21,066 nucleotides of DNA. It comes from a virus. A program made the translations under genes and the position numbers. Position 1 is the stretch's first letter. Every line of letters starts with the position of its first letter. Location: IMG/VR virus record IMGVR_UViG_3300021375_000202, positions 1 through 21,066 of that record. One strand, given 5' to 3'. Positions 13,781-20,714 of the stretch are shown here, in pieces. The notes beneath the pieces were generated by a model. The model was not told where the DNA came from. It saw only the letters and a program-made list of their open reading frames with translations, and ran no database searches.

Positions 13781-14605
13781 TCAATCAAGTTTAAATTTAA
13801 GCCACAATACTTTCATTCAGTAAAAAATAATTCTAATAAACTTCTTATTTGTGCTGGAGATAGCTGGACATGGGGAGATAGTTTAGGTGGTAGCAAACTA
13901 GATTCTCCAAATGTAGTTAAGGATAAACATAGGAAAGAACACATATATGGCAGTATAATTTCTAAGAAAATAAATTCAGATTTTATCAATATTGCTAAAC
14001 CTGGCGGATCGAATATTGAAATTCACGATATGTTAGCAGTGGTATTAGAAGATGCTGTTTTGGATAGCTTATATAACGAGATTCATGTCATTATATGCCT
14101 AACTGAAAATTGTAGAGAAGCATCAGGAGATCCAATCTGGGTACCATCGAATTTAGATAACATAGAAACAATAGACGATTTTCTAAAAGCATATGAACAA
14201 AACATGTTTTTGTCTTTAAGAGAAAATTTTATAGACAAGTATCCTGATATAAACTTTTATATTGGCAGAAATTTTACCTTTTCCTATGATGAAACTATAT
14301 TAGGAGATAATGTGTTAGATAAATTGTGGATTCAATGTTTAGAAATAAACGAGCCGTATCCAGAAGATGTGCGTTTTACTTCGGATATAGCAATAACTCC
14401 ATTGATAACGTGTTTGATAAAACTCGGCATTCATAAAAAATTAAAATATACGTTGATGGAATTTTTTGCTCGTAGTAATTTGGCGGTAGATTGGTTAGAG
14501 AAGAGTCCGTTAAACTATAACGAAGAGACCAAACATCCTACCGAAAAAGGACACGAAATTTATGCAAATTACATATATAATAAAATAAAGGAAAGAATAG
14601 AATAG
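13724..14605 (+). CDS. SGNH-hydrolase-like protein with an NrdB-derived N-terminal leader (293 aa), inserted between nrdA and nrdB
   Basis: Residues 1-19 (MSVLNTTNRD...SLAFLD) are identical to the first 19 residues of NrdB; from residue 20 on the protein is unrelated to NrdB. The body has SGNH blocks: LLICAGDSWTWGDSL with Ser47, PGGSN at 93-97, CLTEN at 125-129 with Asn129, and KHPTEKGH at 270-277 with His271; Glu268 stands at the usual Asp position. The start at 13724 is chosen because it carries the ribosome-binding site AGGAAA and the NrdB-like beginning; an in-frame ATG at 13703 lies inside nrdA. The body has no in-frame ATG of its own until residue 103, so it depends on the borrowed start. 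Composition is more AT-rich than its neighbours. TAG abuts the nrdB ATG. The substrate is unknown; esterase or deacetylase by family. Confidence 0.8.
   Translation: MSVLNTTNRDHTTSLAFLDSIKFKFKPQYFHSVKNNSNKLLICAGDSWTWGDSLGGSKLDSPNVVKDKHRKEHIYGSIISKKINSDFINIAKPGGSNIEIHDMLAVVLEDAVLDSLYNEIHVIICLTENCREASGDPIWVPSNLDNIETIDDFLKAYEQNMFLSLRENFIDKYPDINFYIGRNFTFSYDETILGDNVLDKLWIQCLEINEPYPEDVRFTSDIAITPLITCLIKLGIHKKLKYTLMEFFARSNLAVDWLEKSPLNYNEETKHPTEKGHEIYANYIYNKIKERIE
13781..14605 (+). other. Inserted segment between the nrdB 5'-end repeats
   Basis: This 825-base segment lies between the two repeat copies; repeat plus segment is 882 bases, exactly 294 codons. It codes for the SGNH body up to its stop. Hand counts on three sample 60-base lines gave 16-21 G+C, against 21-28 in sampled nrdA and nrdB lines, supporting a foreign origin. 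No integrase, transposase or homing endonuclease is in it. Confidence 0.7.
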
Positions 14606-14662
14606 ATGAGTGTATTAAATACAACCAATAGAGACCATACGACCAGTCTTGCATTCCTTGAT
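14606..14662 (+). repeat. Direct repeat, copy 2: authentic nrdB 5' end
   Basis: This is the second copy of the 57-base repeat, continuing into the conserved NrdB sequence (PAGGVGIQRYD...). The ribosome-binding site for it, AAGGAAAG at 14588-14595, lies in the inserted segment. Confidence 0.98.
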
Positions 14663-15730
14663 CCAGCAGGCGGAGTTGGAATACAACGTTATGATACCCT
14701 AAAGTACAGACAGTTTGATAAACTAACCGACAAGCAGTTGGGTTTCTTTTGGAGACCAGAAGAAGTAGATGTACTACGTGATGCAAAAGACTTTAAAGAG
14801 CTTACTGCCAATGAAAAGCATATCTTTACTAGCAATCTCAAAAGACAAATACTTTTGGATAGTGTACAAGGTAGAGCACCAATTGAGGCATTTGGTCCTA
14901 TTGTGAGTTTGCCTGAGTTGGAAAACTGGATTATCACTTGGACGTTTAGTGAAACAATACATTCAAAAAGTTACACACACATCATCCGTAATGTATATGC
15001 AAATCCAAGCAAGGTGTTTGATGAGATGATGGACATACAGGAGATTATTGACTGTGGAGAAGACATCACTGCATACTATGATGATTTAGTAGAAACTTGC
15101 AGTTACTACAACTTACTAGGTGAAGGTACACACACTGTAAACGGCAAAAAAGTCAAAATTGATCTATATGAACTAAAAAAGAAACTGTGGATTTGTTTGG
15201 CAAGTGTTAACATTTTAGAAGGTGTACGTTTTTATGTATCCTTTGCTTGTAGTTGGGCGTTTGCTGAACTTAAAAAGATGGAAGGTAATGCTAAGATTAT
15301 CAAGTTTATTGCACGAGATGAGAATGTACATCTAGCAAGCACACAACAACTTATGAAGATACTTCCACAAGATGATCCAGACTTTGTTAAAATAAAAGCA
15401 GAGTGTGAGCCACTTGTAATTAAGATGTTTGAAGATGCAGTGGAACAAGAATGTGCATGGGCTGACTATTTGTTTAAGGATGGTTCAATGATTGGACTTA
15501 ATGCACAGTTGCTTAAAGAATATGTACAATGGATTGCAAACAAACGTATGACCGCAGTTGGTGTACCGAGTAGTTATAAAGGAGCATCAAACCCACTACC
15601 ATGGACACAAAAGTGGATTGCAGGTGGTGATGTACAGGTAGCTCCACAGGAAACTGAGATAACTAGTTATGTTAACGGCGGAACAAAACAAGACGTAGAT
15701 AAAAATAGCTTTGCAGGATTTAGTTTATGA
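14606..15730 (+). CDS. nrdB: Class Ia ribonucleoside-diphosphate reductase, small (beta) subunit
   Basis: NrdB holds the diiron centre and tyrosyl radical for NrdA. All ligands are present, each one residue later than in E. coli NrdB: Asp85 (LLDSVQGR), Glu116 and His119 (SETIHS), radical Tyr123 (SYTHIIRN), Glu205 (NILEGVRF), Glu239 and His242 (RDENVHL). FFWRPEEVDV at 48-57 and the C-terminal tail ending NSFAGFSL, which docks into NrdA, are also typical. At 374 aa the length is normal and the gene looks intact despite the insertion just upstream. Its first 19 residues are duplicated as the leader of the SGNH gene; they precede the conserved core. The TGA stop overlaps the glutaredoxin ATG (ATGA). 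Confidence 0.97.
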   Translation: MSVLNTTNRDHTTSLAFLDPAGGVGIQRYDTLKYRQFDKLTDKQLGFFWRPEEVDVLRDAKDFKELTANEKHIFTSNLKRQILLDSVQGRAPIEAFGPIVSLPELENWIITWTFSETIHSKSYTHIIRNVYANPSKVFDEMMDIQEIIDCGEDITAYYDDLVETCSYYNLLGEGTHTVNGKKVKIDLYELKKKLWICLASVNILEGVRFYVSFACSWAFAELKKMEGNAKIIKFIARDENVHLASTQQLMKILPQDDPDFVKIKAECEPLVIKMFEDAVEQECAWADYLFKDGSMIGLNAQLLKEYVQWIANKRMTAVGVPSSYKGASNPLPWTQKWIAGGDVQVAPQETEITSYVNGGTKQDVDKNSFAGFSL

Positions 15731-15975
15731 GTATTGAAATTTATACAAAAGACTTGTGTGGTTATTGCGATGCAGCCAAAGACTTATTTGATCACATGGG
15801 TGTAAAGTATAATCAATACAAGTTAGGCACAGACGTTACAAGAGAACAACTCTTAGAAATTGCACCAAATGCAAAAACTGTACCACAAATTGTCATACAT
15901 GGACATTTAGTTGGCGGGTACGATGATCTGTGCGAATACATAGAAAATACAGGGTTCAACGGAACTGGCTACTAA
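15727..15975 (+). CDS. Glutaredoxin (CGYC)
   Basis: At 82 aa this is a minimal glutaredoxin. The active site is Cys11-Gly-Tyr-Cys14 (LCGYCDAAK), the cis-Pro loop is TVPQIVI with Pro53, and GGYDDL at 63-68 is the glutathione-binding turn. It would re-reduce the C-terminal cysteines of NrdA using glutathione, the role of T4 NrdC. The 4-base ATGA overlap with nrdB makes coupled production likely. Gly in place of the common Pro in the CPYC site is known among glutaredoxins and should change redox potential. Confidence 0.93.
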   Translation: MSIEIYTKDLCGYCDAAKDLFDHMGVKYNQYKLGTDVTREQLLEIAPNAKTVPQIVIHGHLVGGYDDLCEYIENTGFNGTGY

Positions 15976-15983
15976 GTAGTAGC

Positions 15984-17204
15984 ATGAATTACAACATTTG
16001 GAATAAATGGGACAAGCTCCAAACAGTAATGCTTGGCGATTGTTATAGCAGTAGATTCTTTAGAGATATTAAAAATACTAAAGTACGATCAGCACTAGAA
16101 CGAATTGCCGACGAAACACAAGAAGACTTAGAATGTTTCTATCATATTCTAAAAGACTTTGGTTGCAATATTATTAGACCAAAGTTAGATACAAATGATA
16201 GCATAATGAATTACACTGATCACGACGGAAACTTAAAATCAATACCTCGTGGTCCTTTACAACCTCGTGATGCACAGGTAGTAATAGGCAATAGTTTGTT
16301 ATATGTTGGTGATGATCATCCAAGTATTACAAACAAATTAGACGAATACGATAAGAATTATAAAAACATCAAAACACCTATTCCTAAAAAAAATTATCTT
16401 GACTACATGGGTGATGGTGCTCCAGACTGGCCATCATATGATGAACTAGTGAATAGATTTTTTAATAATGAACCACTTAGTAATGATATTAATATTAATA
16501 GAGAATTATTAGAGATATCAGCAAAGGAAGTACAGAAAAAACGCCATACATTTCCTGTGGCAGCTCCGAGTATTACTGTGGTTGGCAAAGACATCTATAT
16601 TGATATTCCAATGGATATGCCAGAGATATTACTTAACCACTGCATTAAAAAATTTAATACGGAGTATGCAGACTTCCGTGTAAACAATCTAAGGCATGGC
16701 GGACACAGTGATGGTTGCTTTCACACTATCAAACCTGGTGCAATATTAAGTTTACAAGAAATTCAAACCTATGAAGATACTTTTCCAGGATGGGACGTTT
16801 GCTATCTTCCTGATCAAAGTTGGGATAAAGTTAAGCCATTTGTTGAACTTAAAAACGAAGGCAAATGGTGGGTGCCGGGGGAAGAAAATAATCCTGCGTT
16901 TACACATTTTGTAGAAACCTGGCTTCAAGATTGGGTTGGCTATGTTCAAGAAACAGTATTTGATGTAAATGTACTTGTACTTGATGAACATCATGTATGC
17001 GTAAGTCAACCTGATAATGAGATTGTAAATACGTTTCTTAAGAAACACAATATGGAACCTGTGTATGTGCCGTGGCGTCATAGGTATTTTTGGGATGGTG
17101 GTCTGCATTGTATAACACTAGATCTAAAAAGGCAAGGCACACAACAAGACTATTTTCCAAATAGAAATAACCCAATAATTGATAAAGGATTTAACTATGC
17201 TTGA
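15984..17204 (+). CDS. Amidinotransferase family protein (arginine:glycine amidinotransferase-like)
   Basis: The 406-aa protein has the pattern of the amidinotransferase/guanidino-modifying superfamily. It opens with WDKLQTVMLGDCYSSRFF (9-26). PLQPRDAQVVIGNSLL (91-106) carries the catalytic Asp96, HGGHSDGCFHTIKPG (238-252) the His241-x-Asp243 element, and WDGGLHCITLDLKRQGTQ (370-387) the nucleophile Cys376. The last block closely follows the GGGFHCWT..RR.GT element I recall from arginine:glycine amidinotransferase. Such enzymes move an amidino group from arginine to an amine; the acceptor here is unknown. The start at 15984 is preferred over the in-frame ATG at 15930, which lies inside glutaredoxin. 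It sits at the end of the nrd run, so it is a candidate auxiliary metabolic gene. Confidence 0.85.
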   Translation: MNYNIWNKWDKLQTVMLGDCYSSRFFRDIKNTKVRSALERIADETQEDLECFYHILKDFGCNIIRPKLDTNDSIMNYTDHDGNLKSIPRGPLQPRDAQVVIGNSLLYVGDDHPSITNKLDEYDKNYKNIKTPIPKKNYLDYMGDGAPDWPSYDELVNRFFNNEPLSNDININRELLEISAKEVQKKRHTFPVAAPSITVVGKDIYIDIPMDMPEILLNHCIKKFNTEYADFRVNNLRHGGHSDGCFHTIKPGAILSLQEIQTYEDTFPGWDVCYLPDQSWDKVKPFVELKNEGKWWVPGEENNPAFTHFVETWLQDWVGYVQETVFDVNVLVLDEHHVCVSQPDNEIVNTFLKKHNMEPVYVPWRHRYFWDGGLHCITLDLKRQGTQQDYFPNRNNPIIDKGFNYA

Positions 17205-17493
17205 AAAAGACAAAATTTATTCTCTTAGACTAAGTGATAGCAGTGAAATTATCTGCAAAATAGTTAGCAGTGATAGCAACGCAACAATAATAAGCAATCC
17301 ATTCTCTCTTATTCCAACACAACAAGGTGTACAGCTTTTACCTGCAATGATGAGTGCAGATGAGACAAAAAATGTGACCATAAATACAAATAACATTACA
17401 ATGTACACTGAAACAAATAAAGATATAATTGCAAGTTATATACAGGCAAGTACAGGCATTGTAACACCAGCAAAAGGTATACTAAAAGGATAA
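17197..17493 (+). CDS. Small Sm-like (LSm) phage protein (98 aa)
   Basis: The start MLEKDKIYSL is chosen over the ATG at 17179 because AAAGGA (17184-17189) lies seven bases upstream; it overlaps the amidinotransferase stop by eight bases. The sequence IYSLRLSDSSEIICKIVSSD, then ATIISNPFSLIP, has the strand pattern of an Sm fold (L-x-L..G/S-x-E-h-h-x-K-h ... h-x-N-P), and the rest includes QGVQLLPAMMSADET and a strand NVTINTNNITMYTE. Proteins of this type are common in marine T4-like phages; whether they bind RNA is not shown. It leads directly into the PAAR gene, so it may instead be structural. Confidence 0.55.
   Translation: MLEKDKIYSLRLSDSSEIICKIVSSDSNATIISNPFSLIPTQQGVQLLPAMMSADETKNVTINTNNITMYTETNKDIIASYIQASTGIVTPAKGILKG
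17379..17386 (+). promoter_or_regulatory. Possible T4-late-type box (CATAAATA) upstream of the PAAR gene
   Basis: CATAAATA matches seven of eight positions of the T4 late consensus and lies 110 bases before the PAAR ATG, inside the Sm-like gene. The spike genes would be expected to be late. Because it is coding sequence, this is weak. Confidence 0.3.
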
Positions 17494-17495
17494 AC

Positions 17496-17789
17496 ATGCC
17501 AGGAGCAGTAAGAATAGGTGATGTAAACTCAGCAGGTGGAGCCGCAATAGGTTCTGGTGCAAGCAGTGTGATTATCAATGGCAGGGCCGCCTGTTTAGTA
17601 GGAACATCTGTGACACCTCATCCATGTTGCGGAGCTCCAGGTTGTGGAATACACTGTAGTGCAAAAACAACACTTGGTTCAATGAGTGTGATTGCAGAAA
17701 ACAAACCAATTAACTATGTCGGATCACCAGATACTTGTGGACATTCACGAGCAAATGGTAGCAATGACGTAATAATACCACGAGGTTAG
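17496..17789 (+). CDS. PAAR-motif baseplate spike-tip protein
   Basis: The 97-aa protein starts MPGAVRIGDVNSAGGAAIGS and continues with SSVIINGRAACLVG, CCGAPGCGIHCSA and SPDTCGHSRANGSNDVIIPRG. The order of short Gly-rich strand-turns with His and Cys residues is the PAAR repeat fold, a small cone that caps the central spike of contractile tails (T4 gp5.4) and type VI secretion. His61, Cys62 and nearby Cys/His residues are suited to binding the metal that sharpens the tip. Size is typical. It is two bases after the Sm-like gene and one base before the 710-aa protein, so these are probably made together for baseplate assembly. Confidence 0.88.
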   Translation: MPGAVRIGDVNSAGGAAIGSGASSVIINGRAACLVGTSVTPHPCCGAPGCGIHCSAKTTLGSMSVIAENKPINYVGSPDTCGHSRANGSNDVIIPRG

Positions 17790-17790
17790 T

Positions 17791-19923
17791 ATGGCTTGTG
17801 GTGGTGCAATTACAGCTACGGTGCTTACTGCTGGTGCAGGTATGGTCGGCGATATTGGTGGTGAAGTCTTAAAGTCAACAAGCGGAATAACAAACAATAT
17901 AACTGATAGTGTCACTGGTTTAACGGGCGATGTAAGCATGGCTAGTTTTACTAGTAATCAAGCCGCCTTTCAAGGACTTAGTTCGAGCACTGCTCTCACA
18001 AACACACTCGGCAAGGTAGCAACATTGCCTACAGGTTTACAAACAACATTTACAAATATGTCTAGTGGACTAGGCGAAAATGTATTCTCAAGTGGATTTG
18101 ATGTATTTTCAGGAGACGCATTAAGTGTAATGGCACCAGCTAGTGGCCTAGCAAACGTATTGCCCGGCGGCTTGACAGAAGCCGCAAGTGTAATGGGTGG
18201 TAGTGTAACTGGCTCAGATATACTAGGAAGTGCTAAAAAGTTTGGTAGTGTGTTTAGTAGTGCAGATGGATTTGTTGGCAGTGCTAATTCAATGATAGCC
18301 GCCGCAACAAACAGTGCAAGTGCATTTGCTGGCGGGACCTTCCCTGGCATGGATGGCATAATGAGCGGCAACCTTACTGGCATAACAAATGCATTGCCAG
18401 ACTTTGGTGCTGACCTAGGTAGTCTTGGATCAACTATAAATTTTGAAAGCATAGGTGATTTAGGATCACCGGGACAATTACTTAAAAACATGGACCTGGC
18501 AGGCAATCTCGGACCTATGTATGATAAGATTGCTGATATATCAGTTGATCCTCGTATTGCAAGTAGTTTGGGTGGAGATTTAAGCACAATTACAAATGCA
18601 GTAAATTCTGGTACAAGCGGACTTACACTTGGTAGTTTAGGTGTTGATCTTAACAAAGTAGCAGAAATTGGTCCTGCATTACCTAACAATATACAGAGCC
18701 AAGTCTTTAATGCATTTGATGGATTATCAACTGCAGAATTAGGAGACGTAAAAGGTATCCTCGGAAATACCCAAGCGGCAATAGCAAAAGGCGGAGACTT
18801 GATGAATCCGCAAAAACTATTCCCTACAAGTTTTTCAACACTTACTGCACCTCTTAGAACAGCCAGTGTGGGTGATAGAGCAATATACACAGCTGATGGT
18901 GCAGTCAATGCTGAATTTGATGATTTAGGCACAAATCTTGCTGGTGCACTCCCTGATGATTTGGCAGTAGCAAATGGAGCACTAGCAAGGAGTTTTGGAC
19001 AAGTTAAAGGTATTGACGGAAGTACTTCAAATCTATTAGCAACTGCTTCAACAACTGCTGAAACATTTAAAGATTTAGATTTAATACAAAATCAAACAAC
19101 ATATGTTGAGCCTGCGGTTGTTGATTTTTGGACTACAACATATAAAACGCAAGACGGAATTACACTTGGAACAGGACCAAATGGAACTTATACCATAAGT
19201 GATGTAATTGGCTATGCGGCAGGATATAACAGTGCCGCTCCTTTGCAACAGAACAAAATTGAAATGGAAAAACTTATTGCATCAGGTGCAATGGATGTGT
19301 TTACACGTGATGATGGATCAGGAAGTGCAAACACAGGTATCTATATAGTAATGGATTACTTTATTGATGGTGCATACAACGTCACAGTTTCCCCAGGACC
19401 TCCACCAGTAATAGAGTATGTCATACCTGCTGGTGTCTATGGTGCAGGTACATACGTTACACAAGAGGCTGCTTGGAATGCTATTATTGCGGCCGCTAAA
19501 ACAATAATGACTAACTTTTATACAGGCAATCCAGGAGCACAAATAATACAACGTAATTCTAAACGCATGCAAGAACAACAAGCAAGAGAAAAACTGATAC
19601 GACAAAAAATGGATTTGGATCTTACTGTTGTTCAATCACAAGACAATACTGCAATACAACTTGCAACTAATTTACCTGCTTTTGCTTTAGATACTACTGC
19701 AGGTGGAGCAAGTGAATTATTAGAACGTGTTATGAATTTTTCAAGTACAGGCGGACAAGCAGCGGTCGGCGCAATGCGAGAAGCAAGAAACGTAGACAAA
19801 CTTGCAACTGCAAATATACAATCAGATGCTCCAATACCACAAACTTTGCCGTCAAATCCTGGTGAAATTGCAAGCAGTACGTACACAGTCTCACAAGCTG
19901 ACGCAATCATAGTTAGAAGTTAA
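17791..19923 (+). CDS. Large Gly/Ala/Ser-rich virion protein, probably tail or baseplate associated (710 aa)
   Basis: The protein starts MACGGAITATVLTAGAGMVG one base after the PAAR stop. Residues 1-480 are rich in Ser, Gly, Ala, Leu and Asn with recurring L-G-S/L-G-x-x-L and G-L-x-x-x-L units, suggesting long helices or a repetitive rod. Residues about 530-580 contain a strand-rich part (NVTVSPGPPPVIEYVIPAG). Residues about 595-620 are a charged coiled coil (KRMQEQQAREKLIRQKM), and the end is IVRS. There is no enzyme motif. Position after PAAR implies a tail-tip or baseplate component; a tape-measure-like or ejected protein is an alternative. The TAA stop overlaps the next ATG. Confidence 0.65.
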   Translation: MACGGAITATVLTAGAGMVGDIGGEVLKSTSGITNNITDSVTGLTGDVSMASFTSNQAAFQGLSSSTALTNTLGKVATLPTGLQTTFTNMSSGLGENVFSSGFDVFSGDALSVMAPASGLANVLPGGLTEAASVMGGSVTGSDILGSAKKFGSVFSSADGFVGSANSMIAAATNSASAFAGGTFPGMDGIMSGNLTGITNALPDFGADLGSLGSTINFESIGDLGSPGQLLKNMDLAGNLGPMYDKIADISVDPRIASSLGGDLSTITNAVNSGTSGLTLGSLGVDLNKVAEIGPALPNNIQSQVFNAFDGLSTAELGDVKGILGNTQAAIAKGGDLMNPQKLFPTSFSTLTAPLRTASVGDRAIYTADGAVNAEFDDLGTNLAGALPDDLAVANGALARSFGQVKGIDGSTSNLLATASTTAETFKDLDLIQNQTTYVEPAVVDFWTTTYKTQDGITLGTGPNGTYTISDVIGYAAGYNSAAPLQQNKIEMEKLIASGAMDVFTRDDGSGSANTGIYIVMDYFIDGAYNVTVSPGPPPVIEYVIPAGVYGAGTYVTQEAAWNAIIAAAKTIMTNFYTGNPGAQIIQRNSKRMQEQQAREKLIRQKMDLDLTVVQSQDNTAIQLATNLPAFALDTTAGGASELLERVMNFSSTGGQAAVGAMREARNVDKLATANIQSDAPIPQTLPSNPGEIASSTYTVSQADAIIVRS

Positions 19924-20678
19924 TGTTTAACAGAGAAAATATTGCTCAAGCAAAAGCAGACTTTACACAAAACAGATATTGTATAATTGACAATGTTCTA
20001 CACGAAGAGCATATACAAGCACTATACAAAGCCGCTCCAGAAATGCCATATCAACTTCGTGCAAGGGCTACAGGTATAGATGTACGAACATATGCAGTAG
20101 ATTATAAACACACAGACGAGTTTCAACGCACACTAGAACAATATATACAGAATGCCAAAGGTAACTTCAGTTACTTTCACCATGTATATGTAGCAGCCAA
20201 AGATAAGAAAAATCATGCTGATCCATTAGTAACCGAATTTAATCATATTATACAAGAAGATTATACACATGGACAACCTGATTATACATTTCATGATCTA
20301 GCAACTGACATAACTGGATTTCCTAACATGGTAGCAAAAAATGGAAACTATGGATACTACGACTATCAAAGTTGGTTAAAAATGCACAACGATGTTAGAA
20401 GATGGTGTGCTTACATATTCTATTTCAATCCAGCATGGGAACCAGATTGGGGCGGACAACTTTGTATTATGGACGATACAGGCAAAAATATTAAAGAAAG
20501 CATAATACCTTATGGAAACAGGCTGGTGCTTATGGATGTAAGCAAAGTAGATATCAATACACACTTTGTATCTCCAGTGAGCATAGGCGCTGATCATCCT
20601 CGTTACAGTCTAAGTGGATGGTTCTATCAGAAAGAAAAAGATGGTCCAGGACCAGAAAAACGGTTGACAAACTCATAG
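19923..20678 (+). CDS. 2-oxoglutarate/Fe(II)-dependent oxygenase (prolyl-4-hydroxylase-like)
   Basis: The 251-aa protein carries the 2OG-Fe(II) oxygenase signature in its C-terminal half. His155-x-Asp157 (KMHNDVRRW) is followed by YIFYFNPAWEPDWGGQL (164-180), IIPYGNRLVLMDV, the distal His214 (THFVSPV) and Arg227 (HPRYSLSGWFY) that would bind 2-oxoglutarate. The N-terminal part (NRYCIIDNVLHEEHIQALYK) is the usual lead-in strand and helix. Such enzymes hydroxylate proteins, nucleic acids or small molecules, and are frequent in marine T4-like phages. Here the start is joined by a TAATG overlap to the 710-aa structural gene. The substrate is unknown; the virion protein made with it is a possibility. 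Confidence 0.88.
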   Translation: MFNRENIAQAKADFTQNRYCIIDNVLHEEHIQALYKAAPEMPYQLRARATGIDVRTYAVDYKHTDEFQRTLEQYIQNAKGNFSYFHHVYVAAKDKKNHADPLVTEFNHIIQEDYTHGQPDYTFHDLATDITGFPNMVAKNGNYGYYDYQSWLKMHNDVRRWCAYIFYFNPAWEPDWGGQLCIMDDTGKNIKESIIPYGNRLVLMDVSKVDINTHFVSPVSIGADHPRYSLSGWFYQKEKDGPGPEKRLTNS

Positions 20679-20692
20679 AACCGTTGTATACT
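20664..20692 (+). promoter_or_regulatory. Consensus sigma70 promoter for DNA ligase
   Basis: TTGACA (20664-20669), a 17-base spacer and TATACT (20687-20692) differ from the full consensus at one base. The -35 box lies inside the end of the oxygenase gene. Transcription would start near 20699. The same TATACT -10 and 17-base spacing occur in front of nrdA, so both look like early/middle promoters read by host polymerase. Confidence 0.88.
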
Positions 20693-20714
20693 TATAGTAT
20701 GATATGTAACAGGA

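Noticed and set aside
13724-14662. Group I intron or intein in nrdB
   Set aside because: Introns and inteins do not duplicate the flanking exon, the insert is an ordinary ORF with its own stop, and nrdB is intact behind it.
17970-18932. Long minus-strand ORF opposite the 710-aa gene
   Set aside because: Its translation is a Pro/Ser/Leu-rich shadow of the repetitive plus-strand gene, with no start signals; all other minus-strand frames look like shadows too.
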